Assembly (NCBI RefSeq): GCF_002099195.1
Contig: NZ_NBYX01000027.1
Coordinates: 183 to 64,182, forward strand
From: Burkholderia puraquae
GTDB lineage: Bacteria; Pseudomonadota; Gammaproteobacteria; Burkholderiales; Burkholderiaceae
DNA: 64,000 nt
Direction of reading: 5' to 3'
In this document: positions 25,503 through 35,013 of the stretch, in pieces
Layout of the letters: each line of letters opens with the position of its first letter
Numbering within the stretch: position 1 is the first letter of the stretch
Program-made: the position numbers and the translations under genes
Notes under the pieces: generated by a model
Told to the model about the DNA's origin: nothing
What the model saw: the letters and a program-made list of their open reading frames with translations, nothing else
Databases searched by the model: none

Positions 25503-25847
25503 TCAGCTCGTGCCGCGCGCCATCTCGTCGCGCCATTTGGCAGGGACGACGGCCTGCCATTCTCGCAGAAGCAGGTTTTTCACGGCGTCGGGCCGGGCCG
25601 CCGACAGACGCACCAGCACGATCGGCCAGCCGGCGTAGTGATCCGTCACGTAATACACGTCGGGTTCCGATTCGATCAGCCACGCGCGTTCGTCGGGGCC
25701 GACGCCTTTCACGACGAGCGTGTCGCCGTCCTCGCGCAGCCGCGCCAGCATCTTGCCCTTCACCTTGAGCGCGGGCGTGCCGTACGACGTGCCTTCCTCG
25801 ACGCCGCGCCATGCCAGTGCGATCTGCCGGACTTCATCGAATGTCAT
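25503..25847 (-). CDS. MmcQ/YjbR-family protein
   Basis: A 114-residue protein filling a single MmcQ/YjbR domain (CyaY-like fold). Typical segments are MTFDEVRQIALAWRGVEEGTSYGTPALKVKGKM, the WLIESEPDVYYVTDHYAGWPIVLVRL middle and LLLREWQAVVPAKW at the end. Family members are often annotated as DNA-binding but the role is not established. The ATG at 25847 has a GGGAGG site; an upstream in-frame start would add six residues. Confidence 0.82.
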   Translation of the reverse strand: MTFDEVRQIALAWRGVEEGTSYGTPALKVKGKMLARLREDGDTLVVKGVGPDERAWLIESEPDVYYVTDHYAGWPIVLVRLSAARPDAVKNLLLREWQAVVPAKWRDEMARGTS

Positions 25848-25928
25848 GGAGCCTCCCGCCTGCAAGACTTCGGTTCACGATCCGGCCACCCTACCGGAAT
25901 TCGCGAAGGCGCACCGTGGAAAGTGCGC

Positions 25929-27248
25929 CTATCCGCGCGCCGCACGTGCGGCCATCGACACACGCCCCGTCGTCGCGACGATCGCGAAGGCGATCGCATT
26001 CGCAGCGGCGCTCGCCAGGATCGGCACGAGATAGCCGCCGCCCGCGTCGTAGATGAAGCCGGCCGCGGTCGGCCCGATCAGCGTGCCGAATGCAACGCTC
26101 GTATAAAGCACGCCGATGATCCCGCTCACGTTGCGGCCGCCGAAGTAGTCCATCGCGACCGCCGGCAGTACGGCGACCCAGCCGCCGTAGAACACGCCGA
26201 ACACGAGTGCGAACGCGGCGAGCGTCGCGACGGTGCCGGCACCCGCCCATGCGACAAGCGCGACGGCCATGCCCGCGAACATCGCGAGCAGCGATGCGCG
26301 GCGGCCGAAGCGATCGGCGAGGCCGCCGAGGAAGAAGCGGCCGGCCGTGCTGCCGACGCCGATCGCGCCGAGCAGCAGCACGGCGGTCGATGACGAGACG
26401 CCATGATCGAGCGCGTACGGCACGAGGTGAACGAACGGGACGAACACGCCGAACGAGCAGATGAGGCATGCCGCGTAGAGGCTCGCGAACGGACGCGACA
26501 TGACAGCTTCGCGCACCGTCGCACCGGCAGACGCAGAAGCGGCAGCCGGCTTGCGACCCGCGGCGGCGGCAGACACCGAAGCCCTCGCATCGCGCTCGGT
26601 GACTTTCGCACCGCCGCCTTCGACGGGCTCACGCGCCGCCTCCCCGTCCGGCAGCAGCCCCCGGCCACGCGGATCGTTCTCGATCAACAGCGACATCCCC
26701 GCGCCGATCACGACCGCGATCACGGCCAGCGTGAAATACGCACCACGCCAGCCGGCGTGTGCGATCAGCGCGGACGCGAGCGGCGGCATCACCAGCGTGC
26801 CGACGCCGATCCCGGCGACCGCGAGCCCCGACGCAAAGCCGCGCCGGCGCACGAACCAGCGCTGCACGGCGCCGACGGCCGGCACGTATGCGCAGCCCAC
26901 GCCGAGGCCGACGCCAAGACCGTACGCGGCATAGACCTGCACCAGCGTATGCGCGGCTCCGGCAGCCGCGAGCCCGGCGCCCGTCAGCAGCATCCCGGCA
27001 ACAGCAAGCCGCCGCGAGCCGAAGCGGTCGGCAAGCGGCCCGCTGACGATGCCGAAACCGAAATACAGGAAGCCGGCGAGCGAGAATACGAGCGAGATCT
27101 GCCCGCGCGACGCGGCAAAATCCCGCTGCAGCGACTCGACGAACGCGCTGAACGTATACGCGCTGCCGAAACCGACGAACGTGACGGCGAACGCGGCCGC
27201 AACCACGTACCAGCCGTAGAAAAGGCGCGATGCGCCTGGGCGGTTCAT
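25929..27248 (-). CDS. MFS transporter, oxalate/formate-antiporter-like
   Basis: A 439-residue major facilitator protein with 12 predicted spans and a long polar, Ala-rich central loop (about 205-245). The N-terminal FYGWYVVAAAFAVTFVGFGSAYTFSAF and GPLADRFGSRR loop are typical of OFA-type monocarboxylate carriers. The divergent LysR gene 193 bases away probably regulates it. Substrate unknown; an organic acid is the best guess. The ATG at 27248 has a GAGAGGAG site. Confidence 0.82.
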   Translation of the reverse strand: MNRPGASRLFYGWYVVAAAFAVTFVGFGSAYTFSAFVESLQRDFAASRGQISLVFSLAGFLYFGFGIVSGPLADRFGSRRLAVAGMLLTGAGLAAAGAAHTLVQVYAAYGLGVGLGVGCAYVPAVGAVQRWFVRRRGFASGLAVAGIGVGTLVMPPLASALIAHAGWRGAYFTLAVIAVVIGAGMSLLIENDPRGRGLLPDGEAAREPVEGGGAKVTERDARASVSAAAAGRKPAAASASAGATVREAVMSRPFASLYAACLICSFGVFVPFVHLVPYALDHGVSSSTAVLLLGAIGVGSTAGRFFLGGLADRFGRRASLLAMFAGMAVALVAWAGAGTVATLAAFALVFGVFYGGWVAVLPAVAMDYFGGRNVSGIIGVLYTSVAFGTLIGPTAAGFIYDAGGGYLVPILASAAANAIAFAIVATTGRVSMAARAARG

Positions 27249-27307
27249 GACGATGCTCCTCTCAGGTTCCACCGGCCGCCGGGCGGCATCCGGATTGCCT
27301 CATGGAT

Positions 27308-27320
27308 ATAGTTGAACTAT
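27308..27320. promoter_or_regulatory. Palindrome in the MFS-LysR gap
   Basis: ATAGTT-G-AACTAT, a perfect 13-base palindrome in the AT-rich centre of the divergent promoter region. LysR regulators often bind such interrupted palindromes between themselves and their target. Binding is inferred. Confidence 0.45.
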
Positions 27321-27441
27321 GTTGATCGCATCGGCCGCCGACCGGCAGCCGCGAAGCATGCGATCCGATGCGTCAACGGTACTCGTGCGTACGCCTCGTC
27401 TCAAACGATATTTCGTCGGACTTTCGATTTAGAAAAACTGA

Positions 27442-28359
27442 ATGAATCGTTCCCGCTTGCCGCCCCTCAACGCGCTGCGCGCATTCGAAGCGGCCGCCCG
27501 CCACCTGTCGGTGAAGGCGGCCGCCGAGGAGCTGTCGGTCACGCCCGGCGCGGTCAGCCAGATGATCCGCACGCTCGAGACGCATCTCGGCGTGCAACTG
27601 TTCGAGCGCGTCAACCGCGGCATCCTGCTCACGGCCGCCGGTCGCGACTACCTGCCGCCGGTGCGCAACGCGTTCAGGCAGATCGCCGATGCGTCGCAGC
27701 GCGTGTCGGGCGCCGCCGACAGCGGCGTGCTGACGGTGAGCGTCACGCCGTTCTTCGCATCCGCGTGGCTCGTCCCGCGCCTCGCCCGGTTCACGGAGGC
27801 TTGCCCGGACGTCGACCTGCAGGTCGTCACGAGCCACGCACTCGCGGATTTCTCGCGCGACGGTGTCGACGTCGCGATCCGCCATGGCCTCGGGCGCTAC
27901 ATCGGGCTGTGCAGCGAGCGCCTGCTGACGGTGGAGATCGTCGCGCTCGCGTCGCCCGGACTCGTTGCGCGGCTCGGCATGCCGGCGACGCCCGCCGATC
28001 TCGTCGGCTGGCCGCAGTTGCACGACGCCGAGCGCAAGGGCTGGCACATCTGGTTCGGCGCGCAGCGGATCGACGATTTCGGCCCGCCGCGCGGCCCCGC
28101 GTTCGACGACTCGGGCCTGTTGCTGCAGGCGATCGTCGCCGGCCAGGGTGCCGGGCTGCTGCCGGCCGCGATGGTACGCGGCGAGCTGGCAAGCGGCCGG
28201 CTCGTGCAGCTCGCCGACGTCGCATGGCTCGACGATTTCGCGTACTACCTCGTCTATCCGCCGCATCACGCGGAACGGCCGAAGGTCGCCGCTTTTCGCC
28301 GATGGATCCTCGACGCCGCGCAGGCCGACGGCGCGGCATCGATGTCGGGCGCGGCATAG
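27442..28359 (+). CDS. LysR-family regulator, GcvA-like
   Basis: A 305-residue LysR protein. The winged helix-turn-helix is at about 8-67 (LNALRAFEAAARHLSVKAAA, then TPGAVSQMIRTLE), followed by a periplasmic-binding-like effector domain. The opening LPPLNALRAFEAAARHLS is typical of the GcvA/TrpI group. It is divergent from the MFS gene and likely autoregulated with it through the intergenic palindrome. The effector is unknown. Confidence 0.88.
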   Translation: MNRSRLPPLNALRAFEAAARHLSVKAAAEELSVTPGAVSQMIRTLETHLGVQLFERVNRGILLTAAGRDYLPPVRNAFRQIADASQRVSGAADSGVLTVSVTPFFASAWLVPRLARFTEACPDVDLQVVTSHALADFSRDGVDVAIRHGLGRYIGLCSERLLTVEIVALASPGLVARLGMPATPADLVGWPQLHDAERKGWHIWFGAQRIDDFGPPRGPAFDDSGLLLQAIVAGQGAGLLPAAMVRGELASGRLVQLADVAWLDDFAYYLVYPPHHAERPKVAAFRRWILDAAQADGAASMSGAA

Positions 28360-28441
28360 CGGCGCTCCCCGAGCGACACCGATCCTCGGCCGATCGGCTA
28401 ACATGCGGCCCGGCACCGATAACAACAGACCGAGTGAGACC

Positions 28442-28750
28442 ATGCCTGCCCTGCTCCGCCGCGCGACGCGCATCGCGACCCTGTCCGCCGCTGTCTTCGT
28501 CGCGTGCGCGGCGCTGCCCCATCCGGCGCACGCGTACCGCGCACCGCCCGGCTACGGCAACGAAGCCGATCTCGACCGTCACGACACGTATCGCAACCGC
28601 GACGGCGAAACCGTGCACGCGCCGGCGCATTCGAAATCGGGCCGCGTGCCCGAAGGCGCGAGCGCACGCTGCCGCGACGGTACGTACAGCTTCAGCCGTC
28701 ACCGGCGCGGCACGTGCTCGGGGCACGGCGGCGTCGCCGCGTGGCTGTGA
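28442..28750 (+). CDS. Secreted DUF3761-family protein
   Basis: A 102-residue protein with a signal peptide (basic N-terminus, LSAAVFVACAALPHPAHA, cleavage after AHA near residue 31). The mature domain carries HAPAHSKSG, GASARCRDGTYSFS and HRRGTCSGHGGVAAWL. The two cysteines probably form a disulfide. This His/Gly/Cys pattern is the DUF3761 (YHYH-like) family of unknown function. Shine-Dalgarno GAGTGAG precedes the ATG. It stands alone between the LysR gene and ettA. Confidence 0.78.
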   Translation: MPALLRRATRIATLSAAVFVACAALPHPAHAYRAPPGYGNEADLDRHDTYRNRDGETVHAPAHSKSGRVPEGASARCRDGTYSFSRHRRGTCSGHGGVAAWL

Positions 28751-28803
28751 GCAGGACCCTGGCCAAAAGGCCGGCATCGCGCCAGCGGCAACCGGCGGCG
28801 AAG

Positions 28804-28809
28804 TACAAT
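28804..28809 (+). promoter_or_regulatory. -10 box of the ettA promoter
   Basis: TACAAT 128 bases before the ettA ATG, in the same AAGTACAATAG context as the ychF box. It implies a leader of about 120 GC-rich bases. No clear -35 element. Confidence 0.4.
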
Positions 28810-28936
28810 AGCCGCTCGCGCCGCCGACACGCGGCGCCGCCGCGCCGCGCGCGGCACGCTCCGTACCGAATCACCCGACGCCGCCACGCCAGCGCGCTGC
28901 GCGGCAGTCTCAACCACTTCTGACTTTCACACCCAA

Positions 28937-30604
<1,668 letters not shown>

Positions 30605-30683
30605 CCGGCACGGCCCGGGTGCCCGGCCCTGCGGCAACGCAGGGCCGGTCGCCGAGGGTGGCCGCATCAGGATGCGGCACAAC

Positions 30684-30710
30684 AAAAAGCGGGCCACTGG
30701 CCCGCTTTTT
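30684..30710. terminator. Bidirectional terminator between ettA and the HAD gene
   Basis: AAAAAGCGGGCC pairs with GGCCCGCTTTTT over a three-base loop, with tracts on both strands. A second GC-rich stem (ccggccctgcgg... ) lies just upstream at about 30616-30648. Confidence 0.88.
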
Positions 30711-30740
30711 CTATCTGATGGCTGGCGGCTCGCCCGCCGC

Positions 30741-31364
30741 TTACGCGAGCGCGCCGAGTTCGCGCAGCCGCGCCTCGGTCGCCGCCGCACTCGTGTGATG
30801 AATGCCGTGCCAGTCGAGCGCCGTCGCGGCCGCGGCATTCTTCGCGTTGTCGTCGATGAACACGAGTTCGTGCGGCGCGATGCCCGGCAAGTGCGGCTCG
30901 ATCCGCGCATGCATCTCGCGGTAGATCGCCGGATCGGGTTTCACGAGCTTCACACGGCCCGACACGACGATGTCCCTGAAACGCCGCAGCACCGGAAAGT
31001 TGTCCCACGCATACGGAAACGTCTGCGCGGACCAGTTCGTCAGCCCGAACAGCGGCATCCCCTGCGCCTCCAGCCGGTCGACGAGTGAGGCGCCCTCTTC
31101 GAGCACGCCGCCGATCATCTCGTGCCAACGTGCGTAGAACGCGCGGATCAGCGCCTCGTGTTCCGGGAACTTCGCGACGAGCTCGGCCGTGCCTTCCTCG
31201 ATCGTCTGCCCGCCGTCCTGGCGGATCACCCAGTCCATCGCGCACACGTGCGTGAGGAACCAGCGACGCTCCGCGTCGTCGGGAATCAATTCCCGGTAAA
31301 GGTACTCCGGGCTCCAGTCGATCAGCACGCCGCCGAAATCGAACACCACGGCCTTGATCGTCAT
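30741..31364 (-). CDS. HAD-superfamily hydrolase, subfamily IA
   Basis: A 207-residue phosphatase-like protein. Motif I is FDFGGVLIDW (nucleophile Asp9; the second Asp is Gly, as in the YihX/glucose-1-phosphatase group), motif II GLTNWS, motif III KLVKPDP and motif IV VFIDDNAKN. The start ATG overlaps the stop of the isochorismatase-like gene by four bases (ATGA), so the two are translationally coupled. Substrate unknown. The frame is open far upstream through codon bias only. Confidence 0.87.
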   Translation of the reverse strand: MTIKAVVFDFGGVLIDWSPEYLYRELIPDDAERRWFLTHVCAMDWVIRQDGGQTIEEGTAELVAKFPEHEALIRAFYARWHEMIGGVLEEGASLVDRLEAQGMPLFGLTNWSAQTFPYAWDNFPVLRRFRDIVVSGRVKLVKPDPAIYREMHARIEPHLPGIAPHELVFIDDNAKNAAAATALDWHGIHHTSAAATEARLRELGALA

Positions 31365-31912
31365 GCGAACTCCGTCGCCAGGATGTCCGCGAGCGGGCGT
31401 GGCGTCACCGGGTTGCCCGACAGCGAATTGTTTTGCCATACGAAGTGATGGTGCGCGACGATCTGCGCGGCCGACAGGTGCGTGCGCTCGTTCGTCGTAT
31501 GCAGATCGGACACGACGGTCGTCCGGTAGCCGAGCAGCGCCGCGCGGCGCGCGGCCGAATCGACGCAGAACTCGGTTGCATAGCCGCAGATCAGCACCGA
31601 ACGGATGCCATGGCGGTCGAGCTGCGCCGCGAGCGGCGTGTCGTGAAACGAGTCGCTCACCTGCTTGCGCACACGCCAGTCGTCGTTCCCGACGACCAGC
31701 CCCGCATGCAGTCCCCAGCCCAATGTGCCGGGCACGATGTCGTCGTCCGCATCGCCGTCGTGCTGCACGAAGCACACGGGCGCGTTCGCCGCGCGCGCCG
31801 CCGCCGTCAGCCGGTTGATGCCCGACACGACGTCGTCGAGCCGGTACGCGGGCTTCGCCCGCTGCACCAGACCGCGCTGCATGTCGACCACGATCACTGC
31901 TGTGTCCGCCAT
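31361..31912 (-). CDS. Isochorismatase-like cysteine hydrolase
   Basis: A 183-residue hydrolase. The triad is visible as Asp in VVDMQRGL, Lys in WRVRKQ and Cys in GYATEFCVDSAARRA, with the conserved non-proline cis bend before it. Family members hydrolyse amides, N-carbamoyl groups or isochorismate; the preserved Cys favours nicotinamidase-like amide chemistry. It lies 54 bases after an aminopeptidase P gene and overlaps the HAD gene, forming a three-gene minus-strand cluster. Confidence 0.85.
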   Translation of the reverse strand: MADTAVIVVDMQRGLVQRAKPAYRLDDVVSGINRLTAAARAANAPVCFVQHDGDADDDIVPGTLGWGLHAGLVVGNDDWRVRKQVSDSFHDTPLAAQLDRHGIRSVLICGYATEFCVDSAARRAALLGYRTTVVSDLHTTNERTHLSAAQIVAHHHFVWQNNSLSGNPVTPRPLADILATEFA

Positions 31913-31966
31913 TGTTGTCCTCGATGTTGTTGTTCGATCGCTTTCCGGCCGCTATCGCACGTGGCG

Positions 31967-33781
31967 TCAGATCGGCTGCGTGCGCGTGTCGAGCCACGCC
32001 TTCGCGTCGCCGCTCAGGTGCCGGCCGACGCGCTCGCGCACCGTCGCGTGATACGTGTTCAGCCACGCGCGCTCGTCTTCGTGCAGCATCTCGATCAGCA
32101 CGCAGCGCGTGTCGATCGGGCACAGCGTCAGCGTCTCGAATGCGAGGAAATCGCCGAATTCCGTCTGTCCGGCCGCGCGGTTCACGACCAGGTTCTCGAT
32201 CCGGATGCCCCACTGGCCGGGACGGTACACGCCCGGCTCGATCGACGTGATCATGCCCTCTTCCATCGCCGTGTACGGCTCGGCCGGCGCGTAGTGCGAG
32301 ATGACCTGCGGGCCTTCGTGCACGTTCAGGAAGTAGCCGACGCCATGCCCCGTGCCGTGGCCGTAGTCGAGCCCGGCCGCCCACATCGGCGCGCGCGCGA
32401 TCGCGTCGAGCATCGGCGAGCGGATGCCGCGCGGGAAACGGGCGCGCGACAGCGCCATCATCGATTTCAGCACGATCGTGAAATCGCGCCGCTGCAGGTC
32501 GCTGACCGTGCCGACCGGCACGACGCGCGTGATGTCGGTCGTGCCCGTCACGTACTGGCCACCCGAATCGATCAGCAGCAGCCCGTCGCCGGCGATCGTC
32601 GCGTGCGACGCGGGCGTCGCATGGTAGTGCGGCATCGCGCCGTTCGCGTTGAAGCCGGCGATCGTCGCGAAGCTCGGCGACACATAGCCGGGGCGCCGTG
32701 CGCGCGCGGCCGTGAGTTTCTCCTCGATCGTCAGCTCGGTGATCGTCTCGCGGTTCACGGCCTGCTCGAACCAGGTGAAGAATTCCGCGAGTGCGGCGCC
32801 GTCGTGTTCCATCGTCACGCGCACGTGCTCGATCTCGGTGGACGTCTTGCGCGACTTCGCGAACGTCGACGGATTCACGGCCTCGACGAGCTTCACGCCG
32901 GCCGGCACGGCCTCGAGCGTGCCGAACGTCACGCGGCGCGGGTCGATCAACAGCGTCGCGCCGTCGGGCAGCGCCGCGAGTGCGGCGCGCGCGGCGTCGT
33001 AGGCACGAACGTCGACGCCATCCTGTGCAAGCGACGCGGCCAAGGCCGGCGACACCTTGCCGTCGGCGACGAACAGCGTCGCGCGATCGGCGCCGATCAT
33101 TGCGTGCGCAACGAACACCGGGTTGAAGTTGACGTCGGCGCCGCGCAGGTTGAACAGCCAGGCGAGATCGTCGAGCGTCGACACGAAATGCCACTGCGCG
33201 CCCTGCGCACGCATCGCGCGGCGCACTTCGGCCAGCTTGCTCGCACGCGTCGCGTCGGCCTGCGGCGCCACGTGCTCGAACACCGCGTCGCCGGGCAGCC
33301 CCGGCCGCTCGGGCCAGATCGCGTCGAGCAGGTCGAGGTCGGTGCGCAGCGCGATGCCGCGCGCGTTCAGCGCGCCCGTCAGCCCGCGTGCGGCCGCGAC
33401 GCCGAGCACGGCGCCGTCGACGCCGACCGTCGTACCCGCCGCCACGTTCTGCGCGAGCCAGTCGACGTGCGGCGCGCTCTGCTGCCCGCCCGTCATCTTC
33501 ATCAGTTGCACGCCCGTGCCGGCCAGTTCGGCATCGGCCTGCACCCAGTAGCGGCTGTCGACCCACAGCCCCGCGAAATCCGCGGTCACGACCAGCGTGC
33601 CAACCGAGCCCGTGAAGCCTGACAGCCAGCGGCGGGCCTGCCAGCGCTCCGGCAGATACTCGGACAGATGGGGATCGGCGGACGGCACGAGATAGGCGGC
33701 CAGGTCCTCGCGGGCCATGGCGCCACGCAGCAGCGCGAGGCGGGCCGGCACCGGCGAGACTTCGGGAAGACGGGCATTCAT
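31967..33781 (-). CDS. M24B Xaa-Pro aminopeptidase (three-domain type)
   Basis: A 604-residue protein of the long APP1/XPNPEP-like form: two N-terminal creatinase-like domains, then a pita-bread catalytic domain. Metal ligands are visible in LLLIDSGGQYVTGTTDITR (two Asp), GHGTGHGVGYFLNVHEGP (His) and TSIEPGVY...GIRIENLVV (two Glu). It removes N-terminal residues preceding proline and is probably cytosolic. ATG at 33781; an upstream in-frame start would add six residues. Confidence 0.92.
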   Translation of the reverse strand: MNARLPEVSPVPARLALLRGAMAREDLAAYLVPSADPHLSEYLPERWQARRWLSGFTGSVGTLVVTADFAGLWVDSRYWVQADAELAGTGVQLMKMTGGQQSAPHVDWLAQNVAAGTTVGVDGAVLGVAAARGLTGALNARGIALRTDLDLLDAIWPERPGLPGDAVFEHVAPQADATRASKLAEVRRAMRAQGAQWHFVSTLDDLAWLFNLRGADVNFNPVFVAHAMIGADRATLFVADGKVSPALAASLAQDGVDVRAYDAARAALAALPDGATLLIDPRRVTFGTLEAVPAGVKLVEAVNPSTFAKSRKTSTEIEHVRVTMEHDGAALAEFFTWFEQAVNRETITELTIEEKLTAARARRPGYVSPSFATIAGFNANGAMPHYHATPASHATIAGDGLLLIDSGGQYVTGTTDITRVVPVGTVSDLQRRDFTIVLKSMMALSRARFPRGIRSPMLDAIARAPMWAAGLDYGHGTGHGVGYFLNVHEGPQVISHYAPAEPYTAMEEGMITSIEPGVYRPGQWGIRIENLVVNRAAGQTEFGDFLAFETLTLCPIDTRCVLIEMLHEDERAWLNTYHATVRERVGRHLSGDAKAWLDTRTQPI

Positions 33782-33799
33782 GATTTCACCTGAGAGCAT

Positions 33800-34054
33800 T
33801 CAGCGACGGGCCGACAGCGCGACCGTCACGGCTACGGCGAGGAACGCGACACCGGTGCAGACCGGCCATTCGAGCGTCTCGCCATCGTAAAACAGTCCAG
33901 AGAGATTGCCGGCCATGCGGGCCGAGGCCGCGCCGACGATGCCGGCGAGCACCGCGATCCACCACGCCGGCCGGCCTGTGCGCCGCATCGGATGCAGCCA
34001 TCGGCCGAACAGCCCGACGGCCGCTCCCAGGACAAGGATTCCAAACCAGTTCAT
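33800..34054 (-). CDS. Small membrane protein, GlsB/YeaQ/YmgE-like
   Basis: An 84-residue protein with three hydrophobic spans (FGILVLGAAVGLFG, WWIAVLAGIVGAAS, GVAFLAVAVTVALS) and the sequence RWLHPMRR after the first. The layout resembles the transglycosylase-associated (YeaQ/YmgE) family, which is stress-related and poorly understood. It lies 18 bases upstream of the aminopeptidase P gene in the same direction and is divergent from the response-regulator gene. Confidence 0.72.
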   Translation of the reverse strand: MNWFGILVLGAAVGLFGRWLHPMRRTGRPAWWIAVLAGIVGAASARMAGNLSGLFYDGETLEWPVCTGVAFLAVAVTVALSARR

Positions 34055-34225
34055 TCGACGCCTTCTATAAATTCAGATTCGTCCCATAGGCGTGAACGTT
34101 GCCAGCGGCTAGCATCGATTCATCCATCGAACCCGAGACCAGCCGGGTGCCGCGAACATTCGAGTGTAGGGGCCGACTCGACGTTATGGCAAGCGCGCAC
34201 CGGCTGCCGTATTGAAGAAATTCTC

Positions 34226-34987
34226 ATGCGAATCGCTCTGATCGATCCGGACACGCGCCATGTCGCGCTCCTGAACCGTCTGCTCTTTGCAGGCGGTCAT
34301 GTGTGCCACGCGTTTCCGTCCAGCACGGCGTTCTTCGAGTGGCTCGCCACCGACACCTGCGACATGCTGATCACCGGCCACTGGGCCGGCGACCAGCCGG
34401 CCGAGGAAGTCATTCCGCGCGCGCAGACCATCCTGCCCGGGCTGCCGGCCATCGCCGTGATGCAGTTGCCGCGCGAAAGCGAAATCGTATCGTGCCTGCA
34501 CGCGGGCGCCGACGATTGCCTCGTGCGCCCGGTGAGCGGGCCCGAGCTGCTCGCGCGCGTCAACGCGCTGAGCCGGCGCGCGGGCGTACGCCGGCCGCCG
34601 ACCCGCTCGCGCGAAATGTATGGCGAATACGCTTTCGACGCCACGCACTGCCTCGTTCGCTTCGGCGACGCAATCGTTTCACTCACGCCGAAGGAGTTCC
34701 GGTTTGCGCAGTTGCTGTTCGCGAACCTGTCGCGGCCGGTGTCGCGCGCCCATATCCTCGAAACGGTGTGGGCGCGCCGCCGCGACATGAAGTCGCGCAC
34801 GCTCGATACCCACGCGTCCCGGCTGCGCAGCAAGCTGCATCTCCTTCCGGAGCGCGGCTACCGGCTGCTGCCGCTCTACGGCTACGGCTATCAGCTCGAC
34901 CGCGTGCCGATCGAGCCCCCGAATTCCCGGCCCCGCCACGCTGATGCCCGGTATGCGGCGAGTGAGGAAATCGCTGAAACGCTATAA
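34226..34987 (+). CDS. OmpR-type regulator with degenerate receiver domain
   Basis: A 253-residue protein. The N-terminal 120 residues have receiver-like strands (MRIALIDPDTRHVALLNRLL), but the phosphoacceptor Asp is Gly51 (DMLITGHW), the conserved Thr/Ser is Gln80 (AVMQLPRE) and the conserved Lys is Arg101 (CLVRPVSG). The C-terminal 130-230 region is a complete OmpR winged helix (LTPKEFRFAQLLFANLSRPVSRAHILETVW, RTLDTHASRLRSKL, GYRLLPLYGYGYQL). It is probably phosphorylation-independent. No kinase gene is nearby. Its 3' end contains the hemA promoter. Targets unknown. Confidence 0.85.
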   Translation: MRIALIDPDTRHVALLNRLLFAGGHVCHAFPSSTAFFEWLATDTCDMLITGHWAGDQPAEEVIPRAQTILPGLPAIAVMQLPRESEIVSCLHAGADDCLVRPVSGPELLARVNALSRRAGVRRPPTRSREMYGEYAFDATHCLVRFGDAIVSLTPKEFRFAQLLFANLSRPVSRAHILETVWARRRDMKSRTLDTHASRLRSKLHLLPERGYRLLPLYGYGYQLDRVPIEPPNSRPRHADARYAASEEIAETL

Positions 34988-35008
34988 TATGGGGCTAAAC
35001 GATAGCCC
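34983..35008 (+). promoter_or_regulatory. hemA promoter -10 box and leader hairpin
   Basis: Consensus TATAAT (34983-34988) overlaps the end of the regulator gene. GGGCTA-aacga-TAGCCC (34992-35008) would form a short hairpin at the start of the transcript, ending five bases before the hemA ATG. There is no Shine-Dalgarno sequence, so the leader is unusually short and structured. No good -35 box is seen. Confidence 0.5.
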
Positions 35009-35013
35009 TCGAT

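Noticed and set aside
25365..25812. A 149-codon minus-strand frame overlapping the YjbR gene
   Set aside because: Out of frame with a well-defined family member and Arg-rich throughout.
30741..33566. A 941-codon extension of the HAD hydrolase frame
   Set aside because: Only the last 207 residues show HAD motifs; the rest is the shadow of the isochorismatase and aminopeptidase genes.
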